Numbered from the stretch's first letter, positions 8,814-18,314 are shown. The stretch: DNA of 64,000 nucleotides from Stieleria varia (GCF_038443385.1 NZ_CP151726.1:4402001-4466000), one strand, 5' to 3'. The notes: generated by a model from the sequence alone, not told the origin. Translations and numbers: made by a program.

Positions 8814-9698
8814 ATGAACGAAATAATCACACAAGAATCAATCGTCGAGCATGCCTCTGACCCAGAGCATTGGGACCTCGTTATCGAGCCACACGCCTCA
8901 CTATTCTCCCTAAATCTAGGAGACGTCTGGCGATACCGCGACCTACTTTACCTATTCACTCGGCGTGACATTGTTTCATTCTATAAACAAACGATCCTGG
9001 GGCCGATATGGTTTTTCATCCAGCCAATCTTTACAACACTCGTCTACGTCTTGGTTTTTGGTAAAATTGCGAAACTTTCAACAGACGGAGCCCCCCAGGT
9101 CCTGTTCTACCTTTGTGGTGTAACCTTCTGGAACTATTTTTCCGAGTGCTTCAACAAAACGGCAACGGTCTTCAGGGACAACGCAGGCCTTTTTGGAAAG
9201 GTGTATTTCCCGCGAGTCATCACTCCTCTGTCAATTGTCGCATCGAACCTCGTTCGCTTCACCATTCAGTTCGCGCTGTTTCTCCTGTTCTTAAGCTGGT
9301 ACGCGTACCGGGGACAAGCGTTCCCTAACCCCGTCGCCTTCTTGCTCCCGTTAACGGTCTTGATAATGGCAATGATGGGATTGTCATTCGGGATGCTATT
9401 CTCGGCACTTACGACCAAGTATCGCGACATGGTGTTTCTGCTGCAGTTCGGTGTGCAATTGCTGATGTATGCGACGCCTGTGATATACCCAGTCTCCCAG
9501 ATGCCGCCAAACATAGGCGCTGTGCTTGCCTGGAATCCGTTAGCCCCGTTGTTTGAGGCGACTCGATACGGATTCCTTGGCGCAGGTGAATTTTCGGTGT
9601 CGGGAATCGTGTACGCCGCAACTTTCGCTGCCGTTTCCCTGCTGTGTGCTACGATCGTTTTCAACCGTGTCGAGCGCACGTTCATGGACACTGTTTGA
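8814..9698 (+). CDS. wzm: ABC-2 polysaccharide exporter permease (Wzm-type)
   Basis: This 294-residue integral membrane protein has about six hydrophobic spans between residues 60 and 285. The segment around YRDLLYLFTRRDIVSFYKQT followed by GPIWFFIQPIF is the hallmark N-terminal region of Wzm/KpsM/TagG permeases. With the ATPase gene that follows it would form the transporter that flips or exports a finished lipid-linked polysaccharide across the inner membrane. ATG at 8814 leaves the usual cytoplasmic N-terminus. The 79-bp gap to the ATPase gene fits one transcription unit. Confidence 0.92.
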   Translation: MNEIITQESIVEHASDPEHWDLVIEPHASLFSLNLGDVWRYRDLLYLFTRRDIVSFYKQTILGPIWFFIQPIFTTLVYVLVFGKIAKLSTDGAPQVLFYLCGVTFWNYFSECFNKTATVFRDNAGLFGKVYFPRVITPLSIVASNLVRFTIQFALFLLFLSWYAYRGQAFPNPVAFLLPLTVLIMAMMGLSFGMLFSALTTKYRDMVFLLQFGVQLLMYATPVIYPVSQMPPNIGAVLAWNPLAPLFEATRYGFLGAGEFSVSGIVYAATFAAVSLLCATIVFNRVERTFMDTV

Positions 9699-9777
9699 AG
9701 GATGAGATCATCCAACACGATTCCGCGAGCGGCTCGGCGGGACTGTCTGGGCACTCGATCATCAATTTATTGAATTC

Positions 9778-11145
9778 ATGACCACCGCAATCAAATTCGA
9801 AAACGTCTCCAAGCAGTACCGCCTGGGGGAAGTCGGCAGCGGCGCTCTTGCTGATGACCTGCATCGGATGTGGGCCAAGTTACGTGGCAAACCAGATCCA
9901 ATGGCAAAAGTCGGGCAGATCAATGACCGGGCGGCTCGAAGTGACATGTCGCCAAAACGCCGCAAAGGATTTCGTTCGCGCTTCTTAGCCGGAGCTGACT
10001 CGGCAGCGGGATCAGAGTATGTTTGGGCTCTGCAGGACATCGACTTCGGAGTCAAACAAGGAGAGATCCTAGGGATCATCGGCCGCAACGGCGCGGGCAA
10101 GTCAACGCTACTCAAACTGCTCTCGCGTGTAACCGCTCCAACAGCAGGAGCGATCAGAGCAGTTGGGCGAATTGCAAGCCTGCTTGAGGTAGGAACTGGT
10201 TTTCATCCGGAACTAACCGGTCGCGAGAACATCTATCTTAACGGTGCGATTCTGGGAATGCGGCGACACGAGATTACTAAACAGCTGGATGAAATCATCG
10301 ATTTCAGCGGCTGCGGAAAGTATATTGACACACCGGTGAAACGCTACAGTAGTGGCATGACAGTTAGACTCGGATTTGCAGTCGCAGCCCACTTGGAATG
10401 CGAAATACTTGTGGTTGATGAAGTATTGGCGGTTGGCGACGCAGAGTTTCAAAGGAAATGCATTGGCAAGATGCAAACGGTTTCCGTTAAATCCGGCAAA
10501 ACTGTGCTTTTTGTCAGCCACAATATGGCTTCAGTCGAGCGACTTTGCCAACGCGGTATCCTGCTTGAACGTGGCGGCGTTTCATTTGTTGGGGATGTGT
10601 ACGAAACGGTTAATCATTATCTTTCAAATAACGACTCAGCTCAGAGCCCTAGGAGACTGAGTTCAGATGAAGAACGGTCGGGCAATGGGGATGCTAAATT
10701 TCGAGAAATTTCTATTTACAGTGGGCAATACGAGAAGGCGTGCTCGATCCGATGTGGTGATTCGGTGAGACTGAGATTCAGCATTGAGAACACATCAAAC
10801 CGAATGATTTCAGATGTAAGTGTCGGCTACTCCATTTCGACTCCACGCGGGGAGTCACTCGTGGTCGCGTACAGCGATTACGAAGACATTCGATTTAAAT
10901 TGGTGCCCGGCTACAACACCATTGAGGTCACAACCGGTAGCCTTCCTTTAAATATCGGCACCTATCAGATTGGTTGTCGGCTTCTCGCAAACTCAATTGA
11001 GATTGACTGGCCCAAATATCCGGTTGCGGATTTGATCGTGGAAGGCGGTGAAATTGGAGGCATCGCCCGGCCTCCTCATAGTGGTCGAGGGCTAATCATG
11101 ACCGACAACCAATGGACGTCAATACTCTCAGAGAATCTCTCATAA
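9778..11145 (+). CDS. wzt: ABC exporter ATPase with C-terminal glycan-binding domain (Wzt-type)
   Basis: This 455-residue protein pairs with the permease upstream. Walker A GRNGAGKST lies at residues 102-110, the signature YSSGMTVRLGF from 190, and Walker B ILVVDEVLAVGD at 210-221, followed by a switch histidine in VSHNM. About 45 extra residues precede Walker A, as in teichoic-acid and O-antigen transporters of this type. Residues about 300-450 form a separate beta-rich region like the Wzt C-terminal domain, which in known O-antigen systems recognises the modified non-reducing end of the polymer. The FkbM methyltransferase directly downstream is a plausible source of such an end mark. The 3' half of the gene is rich in A+T. 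Confidence 0.93.
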   Translation: MTTAIKFENVSKQYRLGEVGSGALADDLHRMWAKLRGKPDPMAKVGQINDRAARSDMSPKRRKGFRSRFLAGADSAAGSEYVWALQDIDFGVKQGEILGIIGRNGAGKSTLLKLLSRVTAPTAGAIRAVGRIASLLEVGTGFHPELTGRENIYLNGAILGMRRHEITKQLDEIIDFSGCGKYIDTPVKRYSSGMTVRLGFAVAAHLECEILVVDEVLAVGDAEFQRKCIGKMQTVSVKSGKTVLFVSHNMASVERLCQRGILLERGGVSFVGDVYETVNHYLSNNDSAQSPRRLSSDEERSGNGDAKFREISIYSGQYEKACSIRCGDSVRLRFSIENTSNRMISDVSVGYSISTPRGESLVVAYSDYEDIRFKLVPGYNTIEVTTGSLPLNIGTYQIGCRLLANSIEIDWPKYPVADLIVEGGEIGGIARPPHSGRGLIMTDNQWTSILSENLS

Positions 11146-11157
11146 GATACCCATACT

Positions 11158-11886
11158 GTGTTATATCGACTTAAACAACATTTGAACCGCCGATTAAAAA
11201 GATCAACCGAAGCAGAGCCGAAATTGCGAGGTCGTATTTCTTACTCACAGGAAGGAGAAGATGTGCTTGTTTGGCGAATGATGGATCCCGATCACTCGCC
11301 ATCGGTATACGTTGATGTCGGATGCAACCACCCTTATCACATGTCGAACAGTGCTTTTTTTTATGAACGTGGGTGGACAGGAATCGCTATTGATCCGAAT
11401 CCCAGCTTTAAAGACGATTTCGAGCGTCTACGTCCCCTTGATCATTTCGTTAATTGCGGGGTCGGTGAGGAGGAAGCAACCCTAGAGTATTTCTACTTTG
11501 AGGAACCCCTTTACAACACGTTTGACAGCGCAAAAGCTGCAACTATTAATGGGATTCATTCTAAGCTTCTTCAGACTCAAGCGGTACCAATTCGACGGCT
11601 CGATTCAATATTGATTGAATACTGGCCCGAAGGTAAGCAAATACGATGGATGTCAATTGATGCAGAGGGCATGGACTTACAAATCGTCAAGTCGCATGAC
11701 TTTGATTTGTTTCCCGTAGAGTTCATCTGCGTGGAAGTAAATTCGCTGGATTTGGAACGTGCATGCTCAGACGAAGTTGTTTGTGAACTAAGGTTTCGTG
11801 GATTCATTCCGATAGCTAAGCTTTGCAAATCAGCAATCCTAATAAATTCAACATTTGCCGATAGATGGGGACTTATTCGCAGATGA
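11158..11886 (+). CDS. FkbM-family methyltransferase
   Basis: This 242-residue S-adenosylmethionine-dependent methyltransferase has the FkbM fold: YVDVGCNHPY near residue 51 is the SAM-binding loop, AIDPNP the acidic motif after strand 2, and SIDAEGMD near 167 the characteristic FkbM motif. Such enzymes commonly O-methylate sugars of surface glycans. The start is GTG at 11158, 12 bp after the Wzt stop. The end overlaps the next gene by ATGA. Its position after Wzt makes a polymer-capping role possible (inference). Confidence 0.87.
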   Translation: MLYRLKQHLNRRLKRSTEAEPKLRGRISYSQEGEDVLVWRMMDPDHSPSVYVDVGCNHPYHMSNSAFFYERGWTGIAIDPNPSFKDDFERLRPLDHFVNCGVGEEEATLEYFYFEEPLYNTFDSAKAATINGIHSKLLQTQAVPIRRLDSILIEYWPEGKQIRWMSIDAEGMDLQIVKSHDFDLFPVEFICVEVNSLDLERACSDEVVCELRFRGFIPIAKLCKSAILINSTFADRWGLIRR

Positions 11887-12806
11887 CGCCTCCTATCTTA
11901 TTTCTCATCTTCAATCGACCGGACTTGGTGGAGATCTCTTTTCGGGAAATTCGAAAAGCGAAGCCTAGTCAGTTGTTCGTCGCAGCTGATGGGCCGCGAG
12001 CGATCAAAGAAGGAGAAGCGGAATTGTGTGAACAAGCCCGGCGAATCGTTGATCACGTAGATTGGGAGTGCGAGATTCACACGCTGTTTCGCGACGAGAA
12101 TCTCGGCTGCCGGAAAGCGGTCAGCAGTGCTATCTCATGGTTTTTCGATCACGTCGAGGACGGAATCATCCTCGAAGACGACTGTGTGCCAGAACATTCG
12201 TTTTTTCGCTTCTGTGGTGATATGTTGGCACGCTATCGCAACGACGAGCGAGTGATGTGCGTCACCGGAGACAACTTTCAAGATGGGATCGCCCGTGGCC
12301 GTGCGAGCTACTACTTTTCGATCTACAACCATTGCTGGGGATGGGCGACGTGGCGACGCGCATGGAATCATTTTGATCATGATTTGAAAAATTGGGAGCG
12401 ACTACGCGAGACGCGTTTTCTTCAGAAGCTGATGCCACGCAAATCCGCCGACTATTGGACTCGAGCGTTCGACTCAGTATTAACCAATAAAGTTGATAGT
12501 TGGGCCTATATTTGGACTTTCTCTTGTTGGTCGCAAAATGGTGTTACCGCCACACCCAATCAGAACTTAGTTTCCAATATCGGGTTCGACACTCGCGCGA
12601 CTCACACGGCAGATGCGACTTCAGCGTCTTCTAGGCTTCAGTCGCACCAAATCGCATTCCCGCTGTCTCATCCCAGTCGTGTTCGACGAAATCGTAAAGC
12701 GGATAGATACGTGGAAAAGAACAGCTTTGGCATCCAATTGCCCGACAGCTATTCTGATAGGGTTCAACGAAAGCTCAAAAAGCTTGTGTCAGGAACGAAA
12801 ACCTAA
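11883..12806 (+). CDS. Glycosyltransferase-like protein (nucleotide-diphospho-sugar transferase fold)
   Basis: This 307-residue protein opens with PPILFLIFNRPD, the N-terminal motif of a GT-A-fold family often annotated as nucleotide-diphospho-sugar transferase. The LEDDCVPEHSFFRF motif near residue 97 carries the DxD-type acidic cluster expected to bind a metal and a UDP-sugar. HCWGWATWRRAW further on is also typical. ATG at 11883 overlaps the FkbM stop (ATGA); an in-frame start 18 bp upstream is less likely. The gene ends 10 bp before an IS5-family element and appears intact. Donor and acceptor are unknown. Confidence 0.78.
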   Translation: MTPPILFLIFNRPDLVEISFREIRKAKPSQLFVAADGPRAIKEGEAELCEQARRIVDHVDWECEIHTLFRDENLGCRKAVSSAISWFFDHVEDGIILEDDCVPEHSFFRFCGDMLARYRNDERVMCVTGDNFQDGIARGRASYYFSIYNHCWGWATWRRAWNHFDHDLKNWERLRETRFLQKLMPRKSADYWTRAFDSVLTNKVDSWAYIWTFSCWSQNGVTATPNQNLVSNIGFDTRATHTADATSASSRLQSHQIAFPLSHPSRVRRNRKADRYVEKNSFGIQLPDSYSDRVQRKLKKLVSGTKT

Positions 12807-12816
12807 ACCAATCTTA

Positions 12817-13735
12817 GAACCTATCCGAAAACCCCGAGCCTGCTATAGACGAAGTAGGCGAAAGCGAGGTGAAGTCCGGCGATATGGTTTTGGGCTTTCT
12901 TATCCCATCGGATTAGAATTGATTGAAAGCGATTGAGCCAGCCATGAGTTCGTTCAGCAACCCACCGCCTTGGACGCTCCCCTGATTGCCGATCAAGCTC
13001 ACGTTTTTCCTCACCTCGGCTACGAACGTGAGCGGTGTAGCCGTAGACCGATTCGATGAGCTCACGAATCGCGGCGGAGTCATAGGCTTTATCCAGGCAC
13101 ATGTTCTCCCAACCTTGAACTTCAGTCGCTGCGCGGTCGATGCAGTCTTCAATCGTTTCTTGTAAAAGCTTGGTATCGTGAACGTTCGCTCCGCCGACGG
13201 CCAAGCCAATTGGGATTCCGGTCGCGTCGGTTTGCACAGATCGTTTTGTGCTCAGTTTTCCTCGGTCAGTCGGGTATGTACCTGTCTTCTCGCCTCCTCG
13301 CGGTGCTTTGGTCACCGCTCCATCAACGCTTTGCCATTGCCAATCCAACCCGTTCAATTGGTCGCAGGTCTCGATCGCTATATTCGAAAGCTGACCAAAA
13401 ATCCCTAGTTCAGCCCACTGCTGAAAGTAATCGTGAGCCGTACTACCGGGCGCAAATTCTGGAGGGATTGCGTTCCATTGGCATCCGGTTCGCAGTCGAT
13501 AAAAGATGGCGTCAGCGACATCACGAAGGTATGCGCGTGGTCGGCCACCCTTCGGACTGACCGGATACTCTGGAAGAGATTCCATCATTTGCTCCCACAT
13601 TTCGTCTGGCTTGCGATAATCATAAAAACTCCGTTGCCCATCCATGGCGGGCCCTCCTTGGGTTTGAGTAAGTACAAGTTACCAACTCAAGGACGGTCCG
13701 CTTGTTTCATGCCAAATGGGTTTTCGGATAGATTC
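12817..13735 (-). mobile_element. Complete IS5-family insertion sequence (919 bp)
   Basis: The ends are inverted repeats: the left end reads GAACCTATCCGAAAACCC and the complement of the right end reads GAATCTATCCGAAAACCC, with one mismatch in 18. The element is flanked by a 3-bp direct repeat, TTA at 12814-12816 and 13736-13738, fitting the TNA-type duplication of one IS5 subgroup (IS1031-like). It contains one uninterrupted transposase frame on the minus strand. It lies between two EPS genes and breaks neither, but it may separate their transcription. Confidence 0.93.
12821..13645 (-). CDS. IS5-family DDE transposase
   Basis: This 274-residue transposase has an N-terminal DUF4096-like region (KGGRPRAYLRDVADAIFYRL) and a catalytic core. 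The three acidic residues are visible as SVDGAVTKAPRGGEKTG (Asp), LDKAYDSAAIRE (Asp) and VAERTHGWLNRFQSI (Glu with the YREK-like spacing). A strong ribosome site AGGAGG lies about 8 bp upstream of the ATG, decoding on the minus strand. The stop codon lies inside the terminal inverted repeat. The frame is unbroken, so it is probably active or recently active. Confidence 0.95.
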   Translation of the reverse strand: MDGQRSFYDYRKPDEMWEQMMESLPEYPVSPKGGRPRAYLRDVADAIFYRLRTGCQWNAIPPEFAPGSTAHDYFQQWAELGIFGQLSNIAIETCDQLNGLDWQWQSVDGAVTKAPRGGEKTGTYPTDRGKLSTKRSVQTDATGIPIGLAVGGANVHDTKLLQETIEDCIDRAATEVQGWENMCLDKAYDSAAIRELIESVYGYTAHVRSRGEEKRELDRQSGERPRRWVAERTHGWLNRFQSILIRWDKKAQNHIAGLHLAFAYFVYSRLGVFG

Positions 13736-13818
13736 TTAATCGCCTCATGAGTTGGGCTTGAAGTTGTACGAGCTAGCATCATCAATCTCATTGGTTTGAA
13801 TACGAAACATTTAACGTC

Positions 13819-14670
13819 ATGATCAGTAAAATTTCAGGCGGTCCAACCAACCTTCTTTTCACAACAAAAGTGCTCGGTAAGTATCATGTTGAGTATTTTG
13901 TCTGTAATGAGACGGGGTTCATTCAGACTGAGGATCCGTATTGGCTCGACGAGGCATATTCAGATGCGATCACAGCGCTTGACCTTGGATTAGTATCAAG
14001 GAATTTCGAGAAAGCGTCTTTGACGTCGAAAGTAGTAGAGAAATCGTTTCCCTACGCTTCGAAGTTTATTGATTACGGCGGAGGTTATGGAATGTTTACG
14101 CGGCTAATGCGTGATCGCGGTTTTGATTTCCTGCATTACGACACTCACTGTCAGAACTTATTTGCAAAAGGATTTGAGATCGAGGAGCTTTTGGCTCGTG
14201 AACGATATCGGTTCGATTTGCTTTCTGCTTGGGAGGTCTTTGAACACCTGGCGGATCCCCTTGCGTCACTTGATGAGATGCTGAACGTTGCAGACGCCGT
14301 GTTGTTCTCGACGGAGCTTGTGCCGAATTCAGCGATTCAATCGCCAAAAGATTGGTGGTACTTCACTCCGGAAACCGGACAACATATTAGTTTCTATACC
14401 ACTGCTGCACTGGAGTACATGGCGGAAAAGTTCTCCTTAAATCTTTATTCTGATGGATTATCCAACCATATGTTGAGCAAGCAGAAAGCAGTTTCTGATC
14501 CTTTTCGAGAGAAGGTTCACCCGTCTGTTTCCTCTCGCGTTCGGAATCGGTTTATACGAAAATCGAAGAAACTAAAAGCACATAGAGCAAGTCTCCTGCA
14601 AGAGGATTTTCAACGCGCCTTGCGTCAACTCAACGTAGACATTGGTGCAAGTGATGCATGTTCTAATTGA
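13819..14670 (+). CDS. Class I SAM-dependent methyltransferase
   Basis: This 283-residue protein carries FIDYGGGYGMFTRLM at about residues 80-95, the glycine-rich SAM loop of class I methyltransferases, with an acidic LLSAWEVFEHLADP motif 55 residues later (Methyltransf_23 type). Family members in such loci methylate sugars or sugar nucleotides. The substrate cannot be told from sequence. The last 17 bp overlap the next gene. It is the first gene after the IS element; before the insertion it would have lain about 90 bp from the upstream glycosyltransferase gene. It is A+T-rich. Confidence 0.78.
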   Translation: MISKISGGPTNLLFTTKVLGKYHVEYFVCNETGFIQTEDPYWLDEAYSDAITALDLGLVSRNFEKASLTSKVVEKSFPYASKFIDYGGGYGMFTRLMRDRGFDFLHYDTHCQNLFAKGFEIEELLARERYRFDLLSAWEVFEHLADPLASLDEMLNVADAVLFSTELVPNSAIQSPKDWWYFTPETGQHISFYTTAALEYMAEKFSLNLYSDGLSNHMLSKQKAVSDPFREKVHPSVSSRVRNRFIRKSKKLKAHRASLLQEDFQRALRQLNVDIGASDACSN

Positions 14671-15736
14671 TGGACTGGTTTTTGAAAATAACTATCAGAT
14701 TGGCATCTGGCGACTATTCTTCGAGATAATGTCGCGAACTTCACGCGATGTTCGCTACACATTATTGCTCGCCAAAAAGCCAGAGCAACCAATTCCCGAA
14801 GGAGTCGAAGTCGCGACTGCTTTTCATCGCAAAAGCATCAAGAAACATCAGGTTGCGGCACGCTGCAAGAGAAAGATTGATAAACGATTGGCGTCAAAGC
14901 GATTTCCGGACGCTATTTGGCATTCCACCTTCTTCAGTTCCGATCCTAGAACCAATGGGAAAAGCATTGTTACCTTATACGACATGATTGCAGAGCGATG
15001 TTTTCTCATGGGCGGAGAATGGTGTGAACAGCAACGCGTGGCAAAGTTGAATGCATTAAAGGCGTCCAGTGAAGTTTTGTCTATTTCTCATTCAACAGCG
15101 AATGAACTCAGACGGTTCTATCCCGAATTGGGGAGGCGTACCTCGGTGATTCCGATGGGATTCGAGCACATTCGAATTGATAAGTCGACAGAGACAGAGA
15201 GTTCCGCTGATCAGTATGCTCTTTTTGTTGGATCACGAGACTCATATAAGAACTTTGAAATTGTGCTGGAAGCGATTTCATCACCCGATTGGCCGAATGA
15301 ACTTTCGTTGCGAGTGGTAGGAGCGCCAGTCTCGGAGTTGGAGAAATCGCTGATTGATTACTACTCGGTCTCTGGCTTAGTTAAGAATGACGGTCGTGTT
15401 GAGGATAAGGAACTAGCCAAGCTCTACCGAGGTGCGCATTGCTTTATCTTTCCCAGTCTGTGTGAGGGGTTTGGAATCCCGGTTCTAGAAGCTCAGGCTA
15501 ATTCTTGCTTACCTGTATTGAGCGATACTGAGATATTCCGAGAAGTTGCTGGAGATGGGGCGATTTTCTTTAATCCACGTGATTCGAGAACGCTTGTTGA
15601 GGCGGTCCGGAGATCGCTCGACACCTTGCATCGGTCGTCTGTTATTGATGCCGCTGAGTCTAATCTGCGACGGTTTTCGTGGGATGATGCCGCTGCAAAG
15701 GTACTGGAAGCCTATGTCCGAGTCTCTGAAGAATAG
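14654..15736 (+). CDS. Glycosyltransferase, GT4-like
   Basis: This 360-residue GT-B-fold enzyme is recognised by its C-terminal half: ALFVGSRDSYKNFEIVLEA (first strand of the nucleotide-sugar domain), LCEGFGIPVLEAQ near residue 268 with the E-x7-E pair that binds the donor, and the final RFSWDDAAAKVLEAY helix. ATG at 14654 gives MHVLIDGLVF and a normal N-terminus; upstream TTG and GTG codons are in frame but less likely. It overlaps the methyltransferase gene by 17 bp. The transferred sugar is unknown. Confidence 0.86.
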   Translation: MHVLIDGLVFENNYQIGIWRLFFEIMSRTSRDVRYTLLLAKKPEQPIPEGVEVATAFHRKSIKKHQVAARCKRKIDKRLASKRFPDAIWHSTFFSSDPRTNGKSIVTLYDMIAERCFLMGGEWCEQQRVAKLNALKASSEVLSISHSTANELRRFYPELGRRTSVIPMGFEHIRIDKSTETESSADQYALFVGSRDSYKNFEIVLEAISSPDWPNELSLRVVGAPVSELEKSLIDYYSVSGLVKNDGRVEDKELAKLYRGAHCFIFPSLCEGFGIPVLEAQANSCLPVLSDTEIFREVAGDGAIFFNPRDSRTLVEAVRRSLDTLHRSSVIDAAESNLRRFSWDDAAAKVLEAYVRVSEE

Positions 15737-15915
15737 GTTTGTATCCCGTTTCAGTAATGACGATTGATCTTAAACTTATCGAGTGGGATTCCAGGTATTT
15801 CATGCCGAGTAAAGGAGCAAACTTGGGTGAGTGTTTCTTTAAGATTGATCAATTCCTCGACATTAACAAGCTTGGTTAATTCAGTGAATCTAAGCTCAAG
15901 TGTTGTAAGAATGCG

Positions 15916-16989
15916 ATGAACTCCCCACGTGTATCAATCTGTCTTCCAAATCTAAATAACCGTGCATTTTTACCTGATCGCATGGAGTCAATCTATTCGC
16001 AGACTTTGAGAGATTGGGAGCTGATTATTGTTGATGACTTTTCCTCAGACGGCGCTTGGGAATTCTTTCAGAAATGCCAAAAATCGGACAGCCGGATTAG
16101 TTTGTTTCGTGGCCCTAGAAAAGGCTTGTATCCTGGCTGGAATGATGCGATTAGGCGAGCAAGAGGGGAGTTTATCTATATTGCTACGAGCGACGATACA
16201 ATGTCGGCGGACTTTCTAGAGAAGACAGTGGATGCACTATCAGTGCATCGTGATTGCGAGCTTGCGCATGCAGTGATTCGGCCGATTGATGCGGAGGGAA
16301 ACGACATCAATCTCCATTATTATCACTCAGGTGCTTTCATGGCGAGTAGTGGAGACCTATGCAAGTTTCCGCATGTGCGTGTTGCACCGTTTGATGGTCT
16401 TATGCACTTGCTCGGACACACAGTGTATTTATCAATCACACAGCTGCTGATGCGAAGATCCCTGTTTCAGCATGTTGGCTATTTTTCTGATCGTTGGGGA
16501 CCAATCGGGGACTTTCATTGGGCCATGAGAGCGACGTTGGTATCGAACACGATTCATGTTCCCGATACTTGGGGAAGTTGGCGCATTCACTCTTCGCAAG
16601 CGACGACAGAACGCAAATCGGATGATCACCAAAAACGTATTCAGATGATGATCGATGACGCGATTCAAGTTTCTCGAGGCAAACTACCAGGAGATCTTAA
16701 CACATGCATCGATCGCTGGGCGGACTACTTTTTGGTTAAGCATGGATGGTGGAACACAGGTGAAGGCAGGTTAGCAAGGCTAAGGTTGATTGTTCATGAC
16801 TTTCTTTCGGGGAGCCTCGCGGCTCGTCACTACGTCGCGCACAAGCTTGGATTCGGCCGCATGTGGGAAATGAACGATATCGATTTGATTCGGTCGATCT
16901 GCGCAAGCGTTGGAATTAAAGAAACCCTCATCAAGTGCCCCAAGGGAAACCGGGATCAGAGCCAGGACTTCATAGCAGAACGTCGATGA
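15916..16989 (+). CDS. Glycosyltransferase family 2
   Basis: This 357-residue enzyme begins with the GT-A core: VSICLPNLNNRAFLPDRMES, then LIIVDDFSSDGAWEF and YIATSDDTMS, the Asp-Asp metal-binding pair. It should add one sugar from a nucleotide donor to the lipid-linked glycan in the cytoplasm. The gene is preceded by a 179-bp spacer in which no gene is seen, the largest break in this part of the block, so a promoter may lie there. Its stop overlaps the next start (ATGA). Codon use is A+T-rich, like its neighbours. Confidence 0.87.
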   Translation: MNSPRVSICLPNLNNRAFLPDRMESIYSQTLRDWELIIVDDFSSDGAWEFFQKCQKSDSRISLFRGPRKGLYPGWNDAIRRARGEFIYIATSDDTMSADFLEKTVDALSVHRDCELAHAVIRPIDAEGNDINLHYYHSGAFMASSGDLCKFPHVRVAPFDGLMHLLGHTVYLSITQLLMRRSLFQHVGYFSDRWGPIGDFHWAMRATLVSNTIHVPDTWGSWRIHSSQATTERKSDDHQKRIQMMIDDAIQVSRGKLPGDLNTCIDRWADYFLVKHGWWNTGEGRLARLRLIVHDFLSGSLAARHYVAHKLGFGRMWEMNDIDLIRSICASVGIKETLIKCPKGNRDQSQDFIAERR

Positions 16990-18221
16990 GACCAAGCATC
17001 CTTTTCGTCAGCCACCAACAGCCTTGGCCGCTAAGCAGCGGCACCCCCGTACGGATTTACCATATTCTAAACGCTCTGCTGGAGGACTATAGCGTAACCC
17101 TTGTGACCGCAACGTCCAAGAATGCGGGCGATTTAGAGGAAGAGTGTTGTCCGCTGTATGCGAAGTGTGAACGTGTCATTAAGATTCCAGCCTTTGAATT
17201 TCGGCACGCGCTTGACCGGTCTTTTGAATATTTTGCGTCAGGCCGTGAGCGTTTGTCATCCTTGATTTCGTCGTCGCGGCCCAGCATTATTCGACGATGG
17301 GACTCAACCGAGTGCGTGAACGTTCTCCAGCGTTTGAACGCTGAAGAGCAGTTTAGTTTCGTTTGGTGTGAGCGATCTTATATGGCGCAGCTTGCTTTCG
17401 ATGCAGGATTGCAGAACATTGTTGTTGACTTGGACGACGTTGAGAGTTTAGCTATGCGGCGACGTCTAGCTGTGTCCAAATGGTCTTGGTCCAAGTGGGT
17501 AGATCACATAGAACTGTACAAACTGACCCGTTACGAACAGCGATTGCCCACCCTTTATCGACGCGTCGCGGTTTGCAAGAGCGACGATGTTCAGCATTTT
17601 CCTCGAAGCAGAGACCGCGTAGTCGTTATCCCGAACGGAGCGACCGCGTGTGCGGAAGCGATTCGCTCGCACGAACAAGATGGCAATCTGCTGTTTGTAG
17701 GATTGATGTGTTACGAACCAAACTGTGACGCAGTAAAATTCTTCAGCGATGAGATTGCGCAACACCTAATCAGAGAAGGATCGAGATTTAGCCTTAATAT
17801 TGTTGGACGAGACCCGAGTGCTGAGGTTCAAGGGTTGCATGACGGCGAGCGATACATCGTCCATGGTGGGGTACCTGACTTGAGCGATTACTACAACCGA
17901 GCGTCAGTCGTCATTGCGCCGATTCGACTAGGTAGCGGTACCTGCCTGAAGGTTCTGGAGGCATTGATGCAAGGCAAGGCAGTTGTTGCAACAACGGAGG
18001 CATGCGCAGGACTGGAGCTTCGCCCTGGCATTGACGTATTTATCGCTGATTCACCACAAGAGTTTGCGACTGCTTGCCTTGAGTTGCTGAATGATCCGGT
18101 TGCAAGGGAAAGGATCGGACGCTCGGGTCGAGCCCGTGTTCTCGATCAATTCGACTGGTGCAAGATCGAGGCAGGCGTCAAAGAGATTGCTGAGAATCTC
18201 ATGCATGAAGATGAGTCTTAG
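16986..18221 (+). CDS. Glycosyltransferase, GT4-like (TIGR03087/stp1-like N-terminus)
   Basis: This 411-residue GT-B protein has an N-terminus, SILFVSHQQPWPLSSGTPVR, resembling PEP-CTERM-locus sugar transferases. The C-terminal donor domain shows LLFVGLMCYEPNCDAVKFF, then RLGSGTCLKVLEALMQGKAV, containing the donor-binding Glu. ATG at 16986 overlaps the previous stop and gives a better N-terminus than an in-frame start 51 bp upstream. The putative PEP-CTERM-type assignment rests only on similarity of the N-terminal motif; generic GT4 is the safe call. Confidence 0.85.
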   Translation: MRPSILFVSHQQPWPLSSGTPVRIYHILNALLEDYSVTLVTATSKNAGDLEEECCPLYAKCERVIKIPAFEFRHALDRSFEYFASGRERLSSLISSSRPSIIRRWDSTECVNVLQRLNAEEQFSFVWCERSYMAQLAFDAGLQNIVVDLDDVESLAMRRRLAVSKWSWSKWVDHIELYKLTRYEQRLPTLYRRVAVCKSDDVQHFPRSRDRVVVIPNGATACAEAIRSHEQDGNLLFVGLMCYEPNCDAVKFFSDEIAQHLIREGSRFSLNIVGRDPSAEVQGLHDGERYIVHGGVPDLSDYYNRASVVIAPIRLGSGTCLKVLEALMQGKAVVATTEACAGLELRPGIDVFIADSPQEFATACLELLNDPVARERIGRSGRARVLDQFDWCKIEAGVKEIAENLMHEDES

Positions 18222-18314
18222 TCAGCAATTGATTCGCACCGTTGATGTATTGTGTTCGAGTAGGCATGCTTGTGTAGAGTTTGGCGCAAGCTCGTATTTT
18301 TCCGTATCTAGCTT

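Noticed and set aside
12613..12936. Glycosyltransferase gene broken by the IS element
   Set aside because: The gene reaches its own stop at 12804-12806, ten bases before the element; homology motifs are complete.
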